A DNA stretch of 64,000 nt from CAZGUX01 sp964529305 (GTDB lineage Bacteria > Acidobacteriota > Terriglobia > Bryobacterales > Bryobacteraceae): the NCBI GenBank assembly GCA_964529305.1, contig CAZGUX010000046.1, positions 11,747 through 75,746 on the forward strand, read 5' to 3'. Below, one piece after another: positions 1-6,713 of this stretch; within the stretch, counting starts at the first letter, position 1; the number at the start of each line of letters is the position of its first letter. The notes under the pieces are model-generated. The model was not told the DNA's origin and did no database searches. It worked only from the letters and a program-made list of their open reading frames with translations. Position numbers and translations under genes: made by a program.

Positions 1-540
1 AGGAACGATCAGCACGCCGTCTTTGACGTTGTGCTCGATCATCTCCTGACCGCGCGGATAAAGCGGCGAATTCGGCTGGCTGGGGAAGTTGTCGCGATAG
101 GAATCAACGTAGTCGGTCTTGTGGTACTTGTAGGGCTCAACCAGAGCTTTGCCGTTCAGATAGAGTTGCTTGTTCTCCATCCGGATGCGGTCGCCGGGAA
201 CGCCGATGACGCGCTTGACGAAGGTCTGGCGGATGTCCACCGGGTAGCGGAAAACGATGATGTCGCCGCGCTTGACGTCGCTGTAGGGCAGGATGTACTT
301 GCTGACCGGCCCGCCCGGCGCGTAGGCCAGCTTATCCACCAGAAGGTGATCGCCGATGAGGAGGCTGTCCTCCATGGAACCGGTCGGGATCACGAACGCC
401 TGCACCAGCGTAGTGGTGCCGAACAGCAACAGCAGGATGGTGACGGTCCATTCGGCGATGACGCCGCGGGGAATGTCACCCTTGGGGGGCTTATCGCCCG
501 TCGAGACCGCCTCGGCGACACTTGCTTTGTCTGAACTCAC
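1..540 (-). CDS. lepB: Signal peptidase I, 3' end outside the window
   Basis: Type I signal peptidase, the membrane protease that removes signal peptides from exported proteins. The first 180 residues are visible and the reading frame runs off the left edge. A GTG start at 540 gives a short polar N-terminus, one hydrophobic anchor (about residues 31-47) and then the catalytic-serine box PTGSMEDSLL. Further on come the family stretch GDHLLVDK, the segment around KRGDIIVFRYP and the box TFVKRVIGVPGDRI, which holds the catalytic lysine. The order and spacing fit LepB with a single anchor. It is transcribed divergently from the transporter pair that begins near 599. Identity is secure. The start is less so, because no strong ribosome binding site is evident. 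Confidence 0.93.
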   Translation of the reverse strand, partial: MSSDKASVAEAVSTGDKPPKGDIPRGVIAEWTVTILLLLFGTTTLVQAFVIPTGSMEDSLLIGDHLLVDKLAYAPGGPVSKYILPYSDVKRGDIIVFRYPVDIRQTFVKRVIGVPGDRIRMENKQLYLNGKALVEPYKYHKTDYVDSYRDNFPSQPNSPLYPRGQEMIEHNVKDGVLIVP

Positions 541-598
541 AATTCTCCATTGTACCTGTCCTACCGGCGGTGTAGGGTCGGGTATCATAGAATTTCGA

Positions 599-1015
599 TT
601 GAGCACCACGCTTCACAGCCTTTTTGACCCCATTCGCAAACCGTTGACGCCGAGGCAATCGGTGATCCTGGTTTTCTTCTGCACCTTGATCGGGGCGGCG
701 GCGCAGATTCTCATGAAGATAGGGGCGGGCCGGCTACCGCCTCTCGGGCCGGGCCAGTGGCACAACCTGCCGTTGATCCTGACCAACTATCACTTGATCG
801 GCGGCATTTCGCTGTACGGCGTCTTCACGTTCCTGCTGGTCCTGGCCCTTCGCGACGGGGAACTCTCCCTGCTGTATCCGGTGATCGGGTTGAACTATGT
901 GTGGGTGACGATTCTGTCGCTCATCATCTTCCAGGAGACCATGAATCCGTTCAAAGCATTGGGAGTGGCAGCCATCGTGTGTGGCGTGGTGGTTCTGGGG
1001 CGCGGAGCCAAGTAA
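599..1015 (+). CDS. EamA/SMR-like four-helix half-transporter, first of a pair
   Basis: Small integral membrane protein of about 138 residues with four predicted helices. Visible segments include VILVFFCTLIGAAAQILMK, a central helix FTFLLVLALRD, and the EamA-like stretch LLYPVIGLNYVWV. The size and the GELSLLYP element resemble ArnE/ArnF-type subunits and other small drug/metabolite transporters. It ends at 1015 on the first base of the next gene's ATG, so the two are translationally coupled. I take the TTG at 599 as the start; an in-frame TTG at 644 is an alternative. A longer reading frame opens at 356 but runs antisense through lepB, so I do not use it. The substrate is unknown. The adjacent polysaccharide deacetylase would fit a lipid-linked glycan. 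Confidence 0.75.
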   Translation: MSTTLHSLFDPIRKPLTPRQSVILVFFCTLIGAAAQILMKIGAGRLPPLGPGQWHNLPLILTNYHLIGGISLYGVFTFLLVLALRDGELSLLYPVIGLNYVWVTILSLIIFQETMNPFKALGVAAIVCGVVVLGRGAK

Positions 1016-1365
1016 TGACGACGCCCGTATCGTCAATGATCCTGGTGTCGATCGCCTCGTTTATCGGTTCGTTCGGCGCGGTGTTCCTCAAGTCGGGTTC
1101 CCAGAAACTGAAGCGCGGCCTGCGGCATGTCATCAACATCAGGGTCGCGTTGGGCGTGTCGATGTACCTGTTCTCAACAGTGTTCTTCATCATGGGAATC
1201 CGCCACGGCGAACTGACGGTGTTGTACCCCCTAGTCTCGCTCAGTTACGTCTGGACGCTTATCTGGTCGCGGTTATTTTTCCGGGAGCCCATCACGGGAT
1301 TCAAGTTTCTGGGCGTCGGCTTCATTCTCGCGGGCGTCATCTTCATCGGGATGGGCAACCGCTAA
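1015..1365 (+). CDS. EamA/SMR-like four-helix half-transporter, second of a pair
   Basis: A 116-residue membrane protein with four hydrophobic segments, paralogous to the preceding gene. The shared element reads GELTVLYPLVSLSYVWT here and GELSLLYPVIGLNYVWV there, and both end with a helix rich in Gly, Val and Ile. The ATG at 1015 overlaps the previous stop by one base. Such tandem small subunits usually form an obligate heterodimer, as ArnE and ArnF do; that is known for the family, not shown here. The gene converges on the deacetylase, which ends at 1373. Confidence 0.8.
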   Translation: MTTPVSSMILVSIASFIGSFGAVFLKSGSQKLKRGLRHVINIRVALGVSMYLFSTVFFIMGIRHGELTVLYPLVSLSYVWTLIWSRLFFREPITGFKFLGVGFILAGVIFIGMGNR

Positions 1366-1372
1366 CCGGCGG

Positions 1373-2317
1373 TCAGACACTCCGCGCGATGGTGTCCAGG
1401 TCCGTGATCTCCGCGGCGCCTTTCGCCTGATCCACCAGATCGCAAATCATGTCGAAGGTCTTGAACTGCGGGTCGACCACGCCGATGCAGGAGGGATGCG
1501 CCAGCAGGTCGTACACCGCTCCATTCCGGATGGTCCACTCCACTCCGTAGCGCACGGCCTTCATGAACTTGTCGAGGGGCCAACGCGCGGTGCGAAACGC
1601 GTTGATGTCGCTCACCGGGCTCATCGGGATTTCGATCAGCCCGGTCTCGGGATAGCGGTACGGTTGCGCCGCCTGTAAGGCAGCGGGCATGTACTCTTCT
1701 TCCGGCCGGTCGATGCCGTGCCGGGGGTACTTACCGCTGATCCATCCATAGCCTTGATCCATCAGCATGCGCTGCACGTCGTAACGCCCGCCAATCCCGT
1801 CGGCGAATCCTCCCGGCGTCCGGAACCCCACCGGATGAACGCCCAACCGCTGTTGCATTGCTTCCGTACACATCCGGATGTTGTCCCCGATAACCTCCGC
1901 GACCGGCCGGTCCCGCATCAGCCAGGGAGCGCGCTTGAAGCGGTACTGCACATCCTCCGGTTTGGTGGCCAGCACGTAGACGTGGTCGTACGTGTGATTT
2001 CCCACCTTGTGCCCGGCCGCTACGATCTCTTTCAGCCAGTCGACGTTCTCCTGCTCGAAGACCCGGCCAACCACGAAGAAGTGGATCACGCCGCCGCGAG
2101 CCTTCACCCTTCGGGCAGCCTCGACGGAATAGCGCTTGGCCGCCTCATCCAGGTTTCCCTTCTCGTAGTCCCAATGTGTGGTCTCCCAGGTCGGGAAATT
2201 GCGGCTCATCTCCAGGTCGAGCGTGATCGCGATACGGGCTTTCCGCGGTTGCGCCTGAGCGCTGGTTCCCAAAGCCGGCAGCGCTGCCGCGGTCTGGACA
2301 AACGTTCTGCGTGTCAT
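1373..2317 (-). CDS. Tat-exported polysaccharide deacetylase family protein (NodB fold)
   Basis: Predicted extracytoplasmic carbohydrate esterase of about 314 residues. The ATG at 2317 gives a twin-arginine leader, TRRTFVQTAAALPALGTSA, and export before QAQPRK. The NodB-like core starts with AIDLDLE-type strand ITLDLEMS, in which the Asp is the expected catalytic base. The zinc-binding motif follows as GNHTYDH, and the later FRTPGGFADG matches the conserved RxPxG strand. A C-terminal LLAHPS stretch supplies the last conserved His. A longer frame reaches 2470 but overlaps the divergent epimerase gene, so the Tat leader decides the start. The substrate (peptidoglycan, chitin-like or surface polysaccharide) cannot be told from sequence. 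Confidence 0.85.
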   Translation of the reverse strand: MTRRTFVQTAAALPALGTSAQAQPRKARIAITLDLEMSRNFPTWETTHWDYEKGNLDEAAKRYSVEAARRVKARGGVIHFFVVGRVFEQENVDWLKEIVAAGHKVGNHTYDHVYVLATKPEDVQYRFKRAPWLMRDRPVAEVIGDNIRMCTEAMQQRLGVHPVGFRTPGGFADGIGGRYDVQRMLMDQGYGWISGKYPRHGIDRPEEEYMPAALQAAQPYRYPETGLIEIPMSPVSDINAFRTARWPLDKFMKAVRYGVEWTIRNGAVYDLLAHPSCIGVVDPQFKTFDMICDLVDQAKGAAEITDLDTIARSV

Positions 2318-2447
2318 GGCCGCGAGCATTTTATCGCAAAGCGTACCAGCCTCGCCGGAACTCGTATTTTGTAAGGGTTGGCGCGCTGCGAGTGATTCTT
2401 GGGGGAATCCGCATCCAAAACACCGCCACCTTCGTAAATGAGTCTGT

Positions 2448-3203
2448 ATGCGAGGTCGCAGCGTGTTCATTTCGGGAGCGACGGGTTATCTCGGCTCGGC
2501 CCTGATCCCGGCTTTGCAGGAGCGGGGCGTCCGGGTCAAGGCTCTGGCGCGTCCCGCGTCGTTCGGAAAAGTGCCCCACGGGTGTCCGGCCACCGCCGGG
2601 AATCCGCTGGACGCCACTACCTTCCAGCATGCCTTGGCCGGCATGGACACTCTGGTTCACCTGACAGGCGTTTCCCATCCCGCGCCTTGGAAAGCCGCCG
2701 AGTTCCGCGACGTCGACCTGAAGTCGCTCGAGCAGTCGCTGGCCGCGATGCGGTGGGCCGGCATCCGCCACCTCGTGTATGTCTCGGTGGCCCACCCCGC
2801 TCCGGTGATGAAGGCGTATGTGGAAGTGCGGAAAGAGTGTGAGGAACGCATCGCCGCCGCTCGCATTCCCGCGTCGATCCTGCGGCCCTGGTACATTCTG
2901 GGACCCGGCCACCGCTGGCCGGAAGCGTTGCGGCCGATGTATGCCCTGGCGGAGAAGATCCCCTCACTCCGTGAAGGCGCGCGCCGGCTTGGCCTAGTCC
3001 GTCTCGACCAGATGGTTCAAGCCCTGGCTTGGTGCGTCGAGAATCCTCCGCCAGGGGTCCGGATTCTGGACGTACCCGCGATTCGGGCCCAGGCGGTCGA
3101 TCCGGGCCGGGACCCGAGGAAGAACTGCCTGGGGGCTGTCACGGTCCCTCTCCACGCCGGAGTCTGCGTGACCGGACTGGAGTCCCGGCGGCGCCCAGTG
3201 TAA
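2448..3203 (+). CDS. NAD(P)-binding epimerase/dehydratase-like protein
   Basis: Extended short-chain dehydrogenase-like protein of 251 residues. The N-terminal Rossmann nucleotide-binding loop reads SGATGYLGSALI. It is followed by ALARP after the second strand and by LVHLTGVSHP, which matches the third-strand region of NAD(P)H-binding atypical epimerases. A YVSVAHPAPV segment stands where the catalytic Ser/Tyr region lies in true epimerases, and YxxxK is seen only as YVEVRKECE, so catalysis is doubtful. Members of this atypical group include NADH:ubiquinone-oxidoreductase-subunit-like and nucleoside-sugar-binding proteins. The last 35 residues are Arg-rich and unlike the family. The gene is divergent from the deacetylase and convergent with acpS. 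Confidence 0.75.
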   Translation: MRGRSVFISGATGYLGSALIPALQERGVRVKALARPASFGKVPHGCPATAGNPLDATTFQHALAGMDTLVHLTGVSHPAPWKAAEFRDVDLKSLEQSLAAMRWAGIRHLVYVSVAHPAPVMKAYVEVRKECEERIAAARIPASILRPWYILGPGHRWPEALRPMYALAEKIPSLREGARRLGLVRLDQMVQALAWCVENPPPGVRILDVPAIRAQAVDPGRDPRKNCLGAVTVPLHAGVCVTGLESRRRPV

Positions 3204-3250
3204 TAAGAAGCTTTAAGTAGAAATGGCTCAGTAATAAGCCGGGTAAATAA

Positions 3251-3634
3251 CTACCGGGCGTCTTCGAACACCACAAACGCCATTCCGTACTGCCGGGTGT
3301 GGGTCATCGACAGCGAGATCGCGGCCACGCCTTGACGGCCGGCGATCTCGGCGGCGACCCCGTGCAGTTGCAGAGTCGGCTTGCCTGATGGCAGATTGGA
3401 CACTTCAAAATCGTGCCAGCGGACGCCGCGCTTCCACCCTGTGCCCAGCGCCTTCATGCCGGCTTCTTTGGCCGCGAACCGGGCCGCGTAGCGCTCATAT
3501 TTGTTGGCTTTGCGCTCCACATAGGCGATCTCCGCCGGCGTGTAGATCCGGTCAATGAATCGCTTGCCGTGTCTCTCGATCGCCTCGCGAATGCGATCGA
3601 CCTCTGCCAGGTCGATGCCGTTTCCCAGAATCAT
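3251..3634 (-). CDS. acpS: Holo-[acyl-carrier-protein] synthase
   Basis: Transfers 4'-phosphopantetheine from CoA to the conserved Ser of acyl carrier proteins. The 127-residue length is normal for AcpS. Both hallmark motifs are present: GNGIDLAEVDRI at the N-terminus (metal-binding Asp8) and RFAAKEAGMKALG in the middle (metal-binding Glu57). A C-terminal SLSMTHTRQYGMAFV segment matches the conserved S.SH/T stretch before the last strand. The start ATG overlaps the nikR stop in an ATGA arrangement at 3631-3634, so the two are probably co-translated. It is the last gene of the minus-strand run that also encodes a small carrier protein at 5042-5275, a plausible substrate besides the housekeeping ACP. 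Confidence 0.93.
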   Translation of the reverse strand: MILGNGIDLAEVDRIREAIERHGKRFIDRIYTPAEIAYVERKANKYERYAARFAAKEAGMKALGTGWKRGVRWHDFEVSNLPSGKPTLQLHGVAAEIAGRQGVAAISLSMTHTRQYGMAFVVFEDAR

Positions 3635-4050
3635 GCGAGGCCCTGTCCCGAAGTCGTGATCGTCAGACGCCCGTGCTTGACGCCTTTGGTGGAGATCAAG
3701 GCATCGGCGATCTTCTTCACGTTCGAGGCCTTGCCCCGGACCACGAGGACTTCCAGGCAGTTGTCATGATCGAGGTGGACGTGAAGGGTAGAGAGGATCG
3801 ACTCGTGGTGATCGTGCTGGAGGTCGGTCAGGCGCTCGCTCAACAGGCGGACATGGTGATCGTAGACCAGCGTAACCGTGCCGACCACGCGGGCGTCGGG
3901 CTGTTCCCATCGCTGTTCCACGAGTTCTTCGCGAATCAGGTCGCGAAAGGCTTCCGAACGATTCGTGTAGCCGCGGCTCTGAATCAAGCTGTCGAACTTC
4001 TTCAGGAGGCCGCTGTCGATGGCCACGCCGATGCGTGCAAGGTCGCTCAT
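3631..4050 (-). CDS. nikR: Nickel-responsive transcriptional regulator NikR
   Basis: Ribbon-helix-helix DNA-binding protein with a C-terminal ACT-like nickel-sensing domain, 139 residues. The N-terminal RIGVAIDSGLLKKFD is the beta strand and first helix, followed by YTNRSEAFRDLIRE. The metal site is complete: His79 in LQHDHHES, then His90, His92 and Cys98 in STLHVHLDHDNCLE, with the same 11, 2 and 6 residue spacing as the E. coli protein. The ATG at 4050 fits the family N-terminus; the frame extends to 4209 but that part overlaps the KAS III-like gene. No nickel transporter or hydrogenase lies in the window, so the regulon is unknown. It shares four bases with acpS. Confidence 0.92.
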   Translation of the reverse strand: MSDLARIGVAIDSGLLKKFDSLIQSRGYTNRSEAFRDLIREELVEQRWEQPDARVVGTVTLVYDHHVRLLSERLTDLQHDHHESILSTLHVHLDHDNCLEVLVVRGKASNVKKIADALISTKGVKHGRLTITTSGQGLA

Positions 4051-4109
4051 CTTGACTAAGGATTCTAGCAGTCCGTGGACATTCGAGAGCGCTCGCGCCA
4101 CGAAGTTGG

Positions 4110-5036
4110 CTAGCTGCCTTCGGCGAGGAGCGCGCCCCAATGAAAGCCCGCGCCGAAAGCGGCGAAGACGGCCACGCTTCCCGGCGAGAAGCCGTGCTGG
4201 CACGACCACTCGGCCGCGGCGATCAACAGCGAAGCCGAAGACGTATTGCCGTAACGCTGGATATTGGAAAAGAAACGCTCCGAAGGAACGCCCAACGCCT
4301 CGGCAATGCGAACGATCAGGTTCTGGTTGGCCTGATGCATCAGAAACCAGTCGACATCGCCCGAGACATGGCCGGCCCGCCGTACGGTCTCGTCGATCAC
4401 GCGGGGGATTTTGCGGGAAGCCTGAAGAATGACGCTGCGGCCATTCATCTCGATGACGCCGCCGAACTCCAGCCGAAGGTCTTCGGCGAACGATCCGTCG
4501 GAGTGGATGGCGCTGCCGACGATGCGGCCGACTCCCGAATCAGGATCGATCAGGACCGCGCCCGCTCCATCGCCAAAAAGGACCGCCGTCCCGCGATTGG
4601 CCGCATCCAATTGCACCGCTGACGACATTCGCTCCGAGGCGATGACCAGGACCGGGCCAAAGGTCGAAGACAACCGGTCGGCGAGAACCATTCCATAGAG
4701 CGACCCCGCGCTGGCGATCGGCAGGTCGATGGCCGGCGTATTGCCCAAGCCCAGTTTCGCGGCCACCGAGGCGGCCGGGCCGGGAAACCTGCGTTCGGCG
4801 GAGCCGCTGGAGACAATGACCAGACCCACAGAGGGCGATCCGCAACGCTCCAGGCAGTCCCGGCCGGCGTTGACCGCCATTTCAACTACGGTCTCCCCGT
4901 CACAGGCAAACCGGCGCTCGGAGATTCCGGAGACGTTGAGAATCCACTCTTCCGAGGTGCCGGTCGACTGGCTGATCTCGGCGTTCGAGACGACGCGCGC
5001 CGGCAGGTACCGTCCAAATCCTTTGACAAATGCCAC
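4110..5036 (-). CDS. KAS III (FabH)-like enzyme with Ser replacing the catalytic Cys
   Basis: Thiolase-fold protein of 308 residues related to beta-ketoacyl-ACP synthase III. The family frame is clear: WILNVSGISERRF near the N-terminus, GDGAGAVLI in the middle, His234 in FLMHQANQNLI and Asn264 in RYGNTSSAS. At the nucleophile position the sequence reads LPIASAGSLYG, so Ser109 stands where FabH has Cys in an A-C-A-G context; the codon is a clear AGC on the coding strand. Ser in this place is known in DpsC, a FabH relative that uses Ser for acyl transfer in daunorubicin assembly, so this protein may be an acyltransferase and not a condensing enzyme. The GTG start at 5036 lies five bases after the carrier-protein stop. 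A coupled role with that carrier is the natural inference. Confidence 0.88.
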   Translation of the reverse strand: MAFVKGFGRYLPARVVSNAEISQSTGTSEEWILNVSGISERRFACDGETVVEMAVNAGRDCLERCGSPSVGLVIVSSGSAERRFPGPAASVAAKLGLGNTPAIDLPIASAGSLYGMVLADRLSSTFGPVLVIASERMSSAVQLDAANRGTAVLFGDGAGAVLIDPDSGVGRIVGSAIHSDGSFAEDLRLEFGGVIEMNGRSVILQASRKIPRVIDETVRRAGHVSGDVDWFLMHQANQNLIVRIAEALGVPSERFFSNIQRYGNTSSASLLIAAAEWSCQHGFSPGSVAVFAAFGAGFHWGALLAEGS

Positions 5037-5041
5037 TGCTT

Positions 5042-5275
5042 TTACCGGCGGCTTTCCAGATAGTTCTCGATTCGCGAGATCGAGTCGAATTTTCGCGGGT
5101 TGAGGTCAGAATCGGGGATGGAGATTCCGAAGGCCGCTTCGAGGCCACTCACGAGGTCCGGAAGCGCGAACGAATCGATGATTCCAGAGTCGAACAAGGA
5201 TTCGTCAGGGTCGGGACCAATCGGTTTCTTCGCCACCTTGCGAAGAATTTCAATGATCTGAGTTCGGGGTTCCAT
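5042..5275 (-). CDS. Acyl carrier protein, DltC-like
   Basis: Small carrier protein of 77 residues. The phosphopantetheine attachment site is Ser35 in GIIDSFALPDL. The surrounding pattern (ESLFDSGIIDSF, then FGISIPDSDLNP and SRIENYLE) is closer to D-alanyl carrier protein DltC, which has LLDSFGTVEL followed by FGITVP, than to fatty-acid AcpP with its DSLD motif. It overlaps the upstream SGNH gene by 26 bases and its stop lies five bases before the KAS III-like start, so it is locked in this operon. Likely role: to present an acyl group to the membrane acyltransferase at 8117-9541, after activation by AcpS. The nature of the acyl group is unknown, and no DltA-type adenylation enzyme is nearby. 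Confidence 0.88.
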   Translation of the reverse strand: MEPRTQIIEILRKVAKKPIGPDPDESLFDSGIIDSFALPDLVSGLEAAFGISIPDSDLNPRKFDSISRIENYLESRR

Positions 5276-6713
5276 TCGTGCCAGGGACAGGGAGGTTGGC
5301 AGGCACGGACTGCCCGATCAACTCCTCGCGGACCTTCAAGTACTTCTCATAATTGTACATGAGGTCATGGAACAGGACTTGCCCGATGCGGCGGTAGCCG
5401 TCGTGCGTAAAGTGGACATGGTCGCGTTGGGCCAGGCCGGCAAGGACCCATTGGCGCATGGCGCCGGGACCGCCCATTTTTTCCCTCAGATCCCAGAAAG
5501 CGCAACCGCTCTCCACGGCCGCTTCGCGCTGAGCCGCGATGATGCGATCGACACGCTCGTAGGGGAGCCAGCGCCCGCGCGAACGGAAGAAGCGATCGGG
5601 CGGTCCCAGAACCAGGATGGAAGCGGCCGGCGCGGCCTCGCGCAGTTTGGCCACGAGGGTCGAGAACATCGTGCGGTAGCTGTCCTGGGTCCAGTCGGAG
5701 TTGCCGGCCTCGTTTGTGCCGTAAGCCAGGACGATCAGGGCCGGAGTCCTGCGCGCCAGGTTGTCGGCGAGAATTCGCGCATCCCAGCGAAAGATGATGG
5801 AGGCTTGCGCGCCGTTGATGCCGAGGGTCTCGTACGTGACGCCATTCTCCTTCTCGGTCACCCAGCCGAACAGCCGAACGGGGGAGCGATCGAGCGTGCG
5901 CAACTCGAAGTGATGATGCCCTGGCGTCACGTCGGCGGAAAAATAGCCCGGGCCGAGTTCTCCGCCGGTGGAAATTGTGGCGACAGTGGTTCCGTTGTCG
6001 GCCAGTTCGAGAGAGCCTCCGCCCGGCTGTTGGAGGTAGAAGACTTCCAGCAAACGGCAGTCGGCGTCGAGAGTGACGTACTCATTCGGGCGCGAAGCGC
6101 TGATGCTGACGCCGCCCAAGCCCCATAGGCCGTCGCCATCCCGGGACAGGAGTCCCTGCGATTTCCAATTGCGGGACGCGCCGCTTTGCAGATCCCACCG
6201 GCGATACCCGGCGAAAGGCCGGCCGGCAAGCGAGAAGCCGCCCCCGCCATCCCCAAACTGGGATTGAAGCAGCCCGCGCAGAGAGTGAGTCCAATCGTCG
6301 GCGGCGGTGTGTGAATCGCCGTAGTGGAGAATCCGCAAAGGATGCGAGACCGGATCGCGGCTAGACCGGTACAGTTGCTCAAAGAACGGAACGAGGGCGC
6401 GCGGGTTCTCGATGCTGATGCTGTCGCTGGTGCGGTCGAGCGTGGCGCTGACAAGTTGGGTGGCCGCGCTACGGACCGCTGCGCTGACGGGCACGATGGC
6501 CGGATACCGCGACCGAACCCGGCGCGCCGGCCTGGGCGCACTGGTTCGCCGGACCGTCTTCTTCACCACGGCCTTCTTCGGGGAAACGGCCTTGGCGGAA
6601 GAAGCCCGGCGTGACTTCTTGGCGCGAACAATCGCCTGGGCGCTGCTCTGAACGAGCAGTAACAAAACAGCGGCGGTCAAAGGAACCGTCAGGCGGTGTC
6701 GCGTCATCGCCAT
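5250..6713 (-). CDS. Exported SGNH/GDSL hydrolase-fold protein with basic N-terminal linker
   Basis: 487-residue secreted protein. A signal peptide (LTVPLTAAVLLLLVQSSAQA) is followed by a Lys/Arg/Ala-rich linker, about residues 30-70. The SGNH fold then shows Ser134 in HYGDSHTA, Asn334 in YGTNEAG and the Asp431/His434 pair in DHVHFTHDGY. Between the first and second blocks, about residues 190-300, sits a beta-rich insert with QQPGGGSLELADNG, also found in the neighbouring SGNH protein. SGNH partners of MBOAT acyltransferases (AlgJ/AlgX, DltD, PatB) load or remove O-acyl groups outside the membrane, and this gene lies two genes after the MBOAT. Its ATG directly follows the stop of the preceding SGNH gene. 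Confidence 0.85.
   Translation of the reverse strand: MAMTRHRLTVPLTAAVLLLLVQSSAQAIVRAKKSRRASSAKAVSPKKAVVKKTVRRTSAPRPARRVRSRYPAIVPVSAAVRSAATQLVSATLDRTSDSISIENPRALVPFFEQLYRSSRDPVSHPLRILHYGDSHTAADDWTHSLRGLLQSQFGDGGGGFSLAGRPFAGYRRWDLQSGASRNWKSQGLLSRDGDGLWGLGGVSISASRPNEYVTLDADCRLLEVFYLQQPGGGSLELADNGTTVATISTGGELGPGYFSADVTPGHHHFELRTLDRSPVRLFGWVTEKENGVTYETLGINGAQASIIFRWDARILADNLARRTPALIVLAYGTNEAGNSDWTQDSYRTMFSTLVAKLREAAPAASILVLGPPDRFFRSRGRWLPYERVDRIIAAQREAAVESGCAFWDLREKMGGPGAMRQWVLAGLAQRDHVHFTHDGYRRIGQVLFHDLMYNYEKYLKVREELIGQSVPANLPVPGTNGTPNSDH

Noticed and set aside
31..534. Plus-strand open frame of 167 codons at the left edge
   Set aside because: It is antisense to the clear signal peptidase I gene and its translation has no family features.
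3204..3250. Terminator hairpin between the epimerase-like gene and acpS
   Set aside because: The ccgggta/taccggg sequence does not pair properly (G opposite G in the middle), so I see only an AT-rich convergent spacer.
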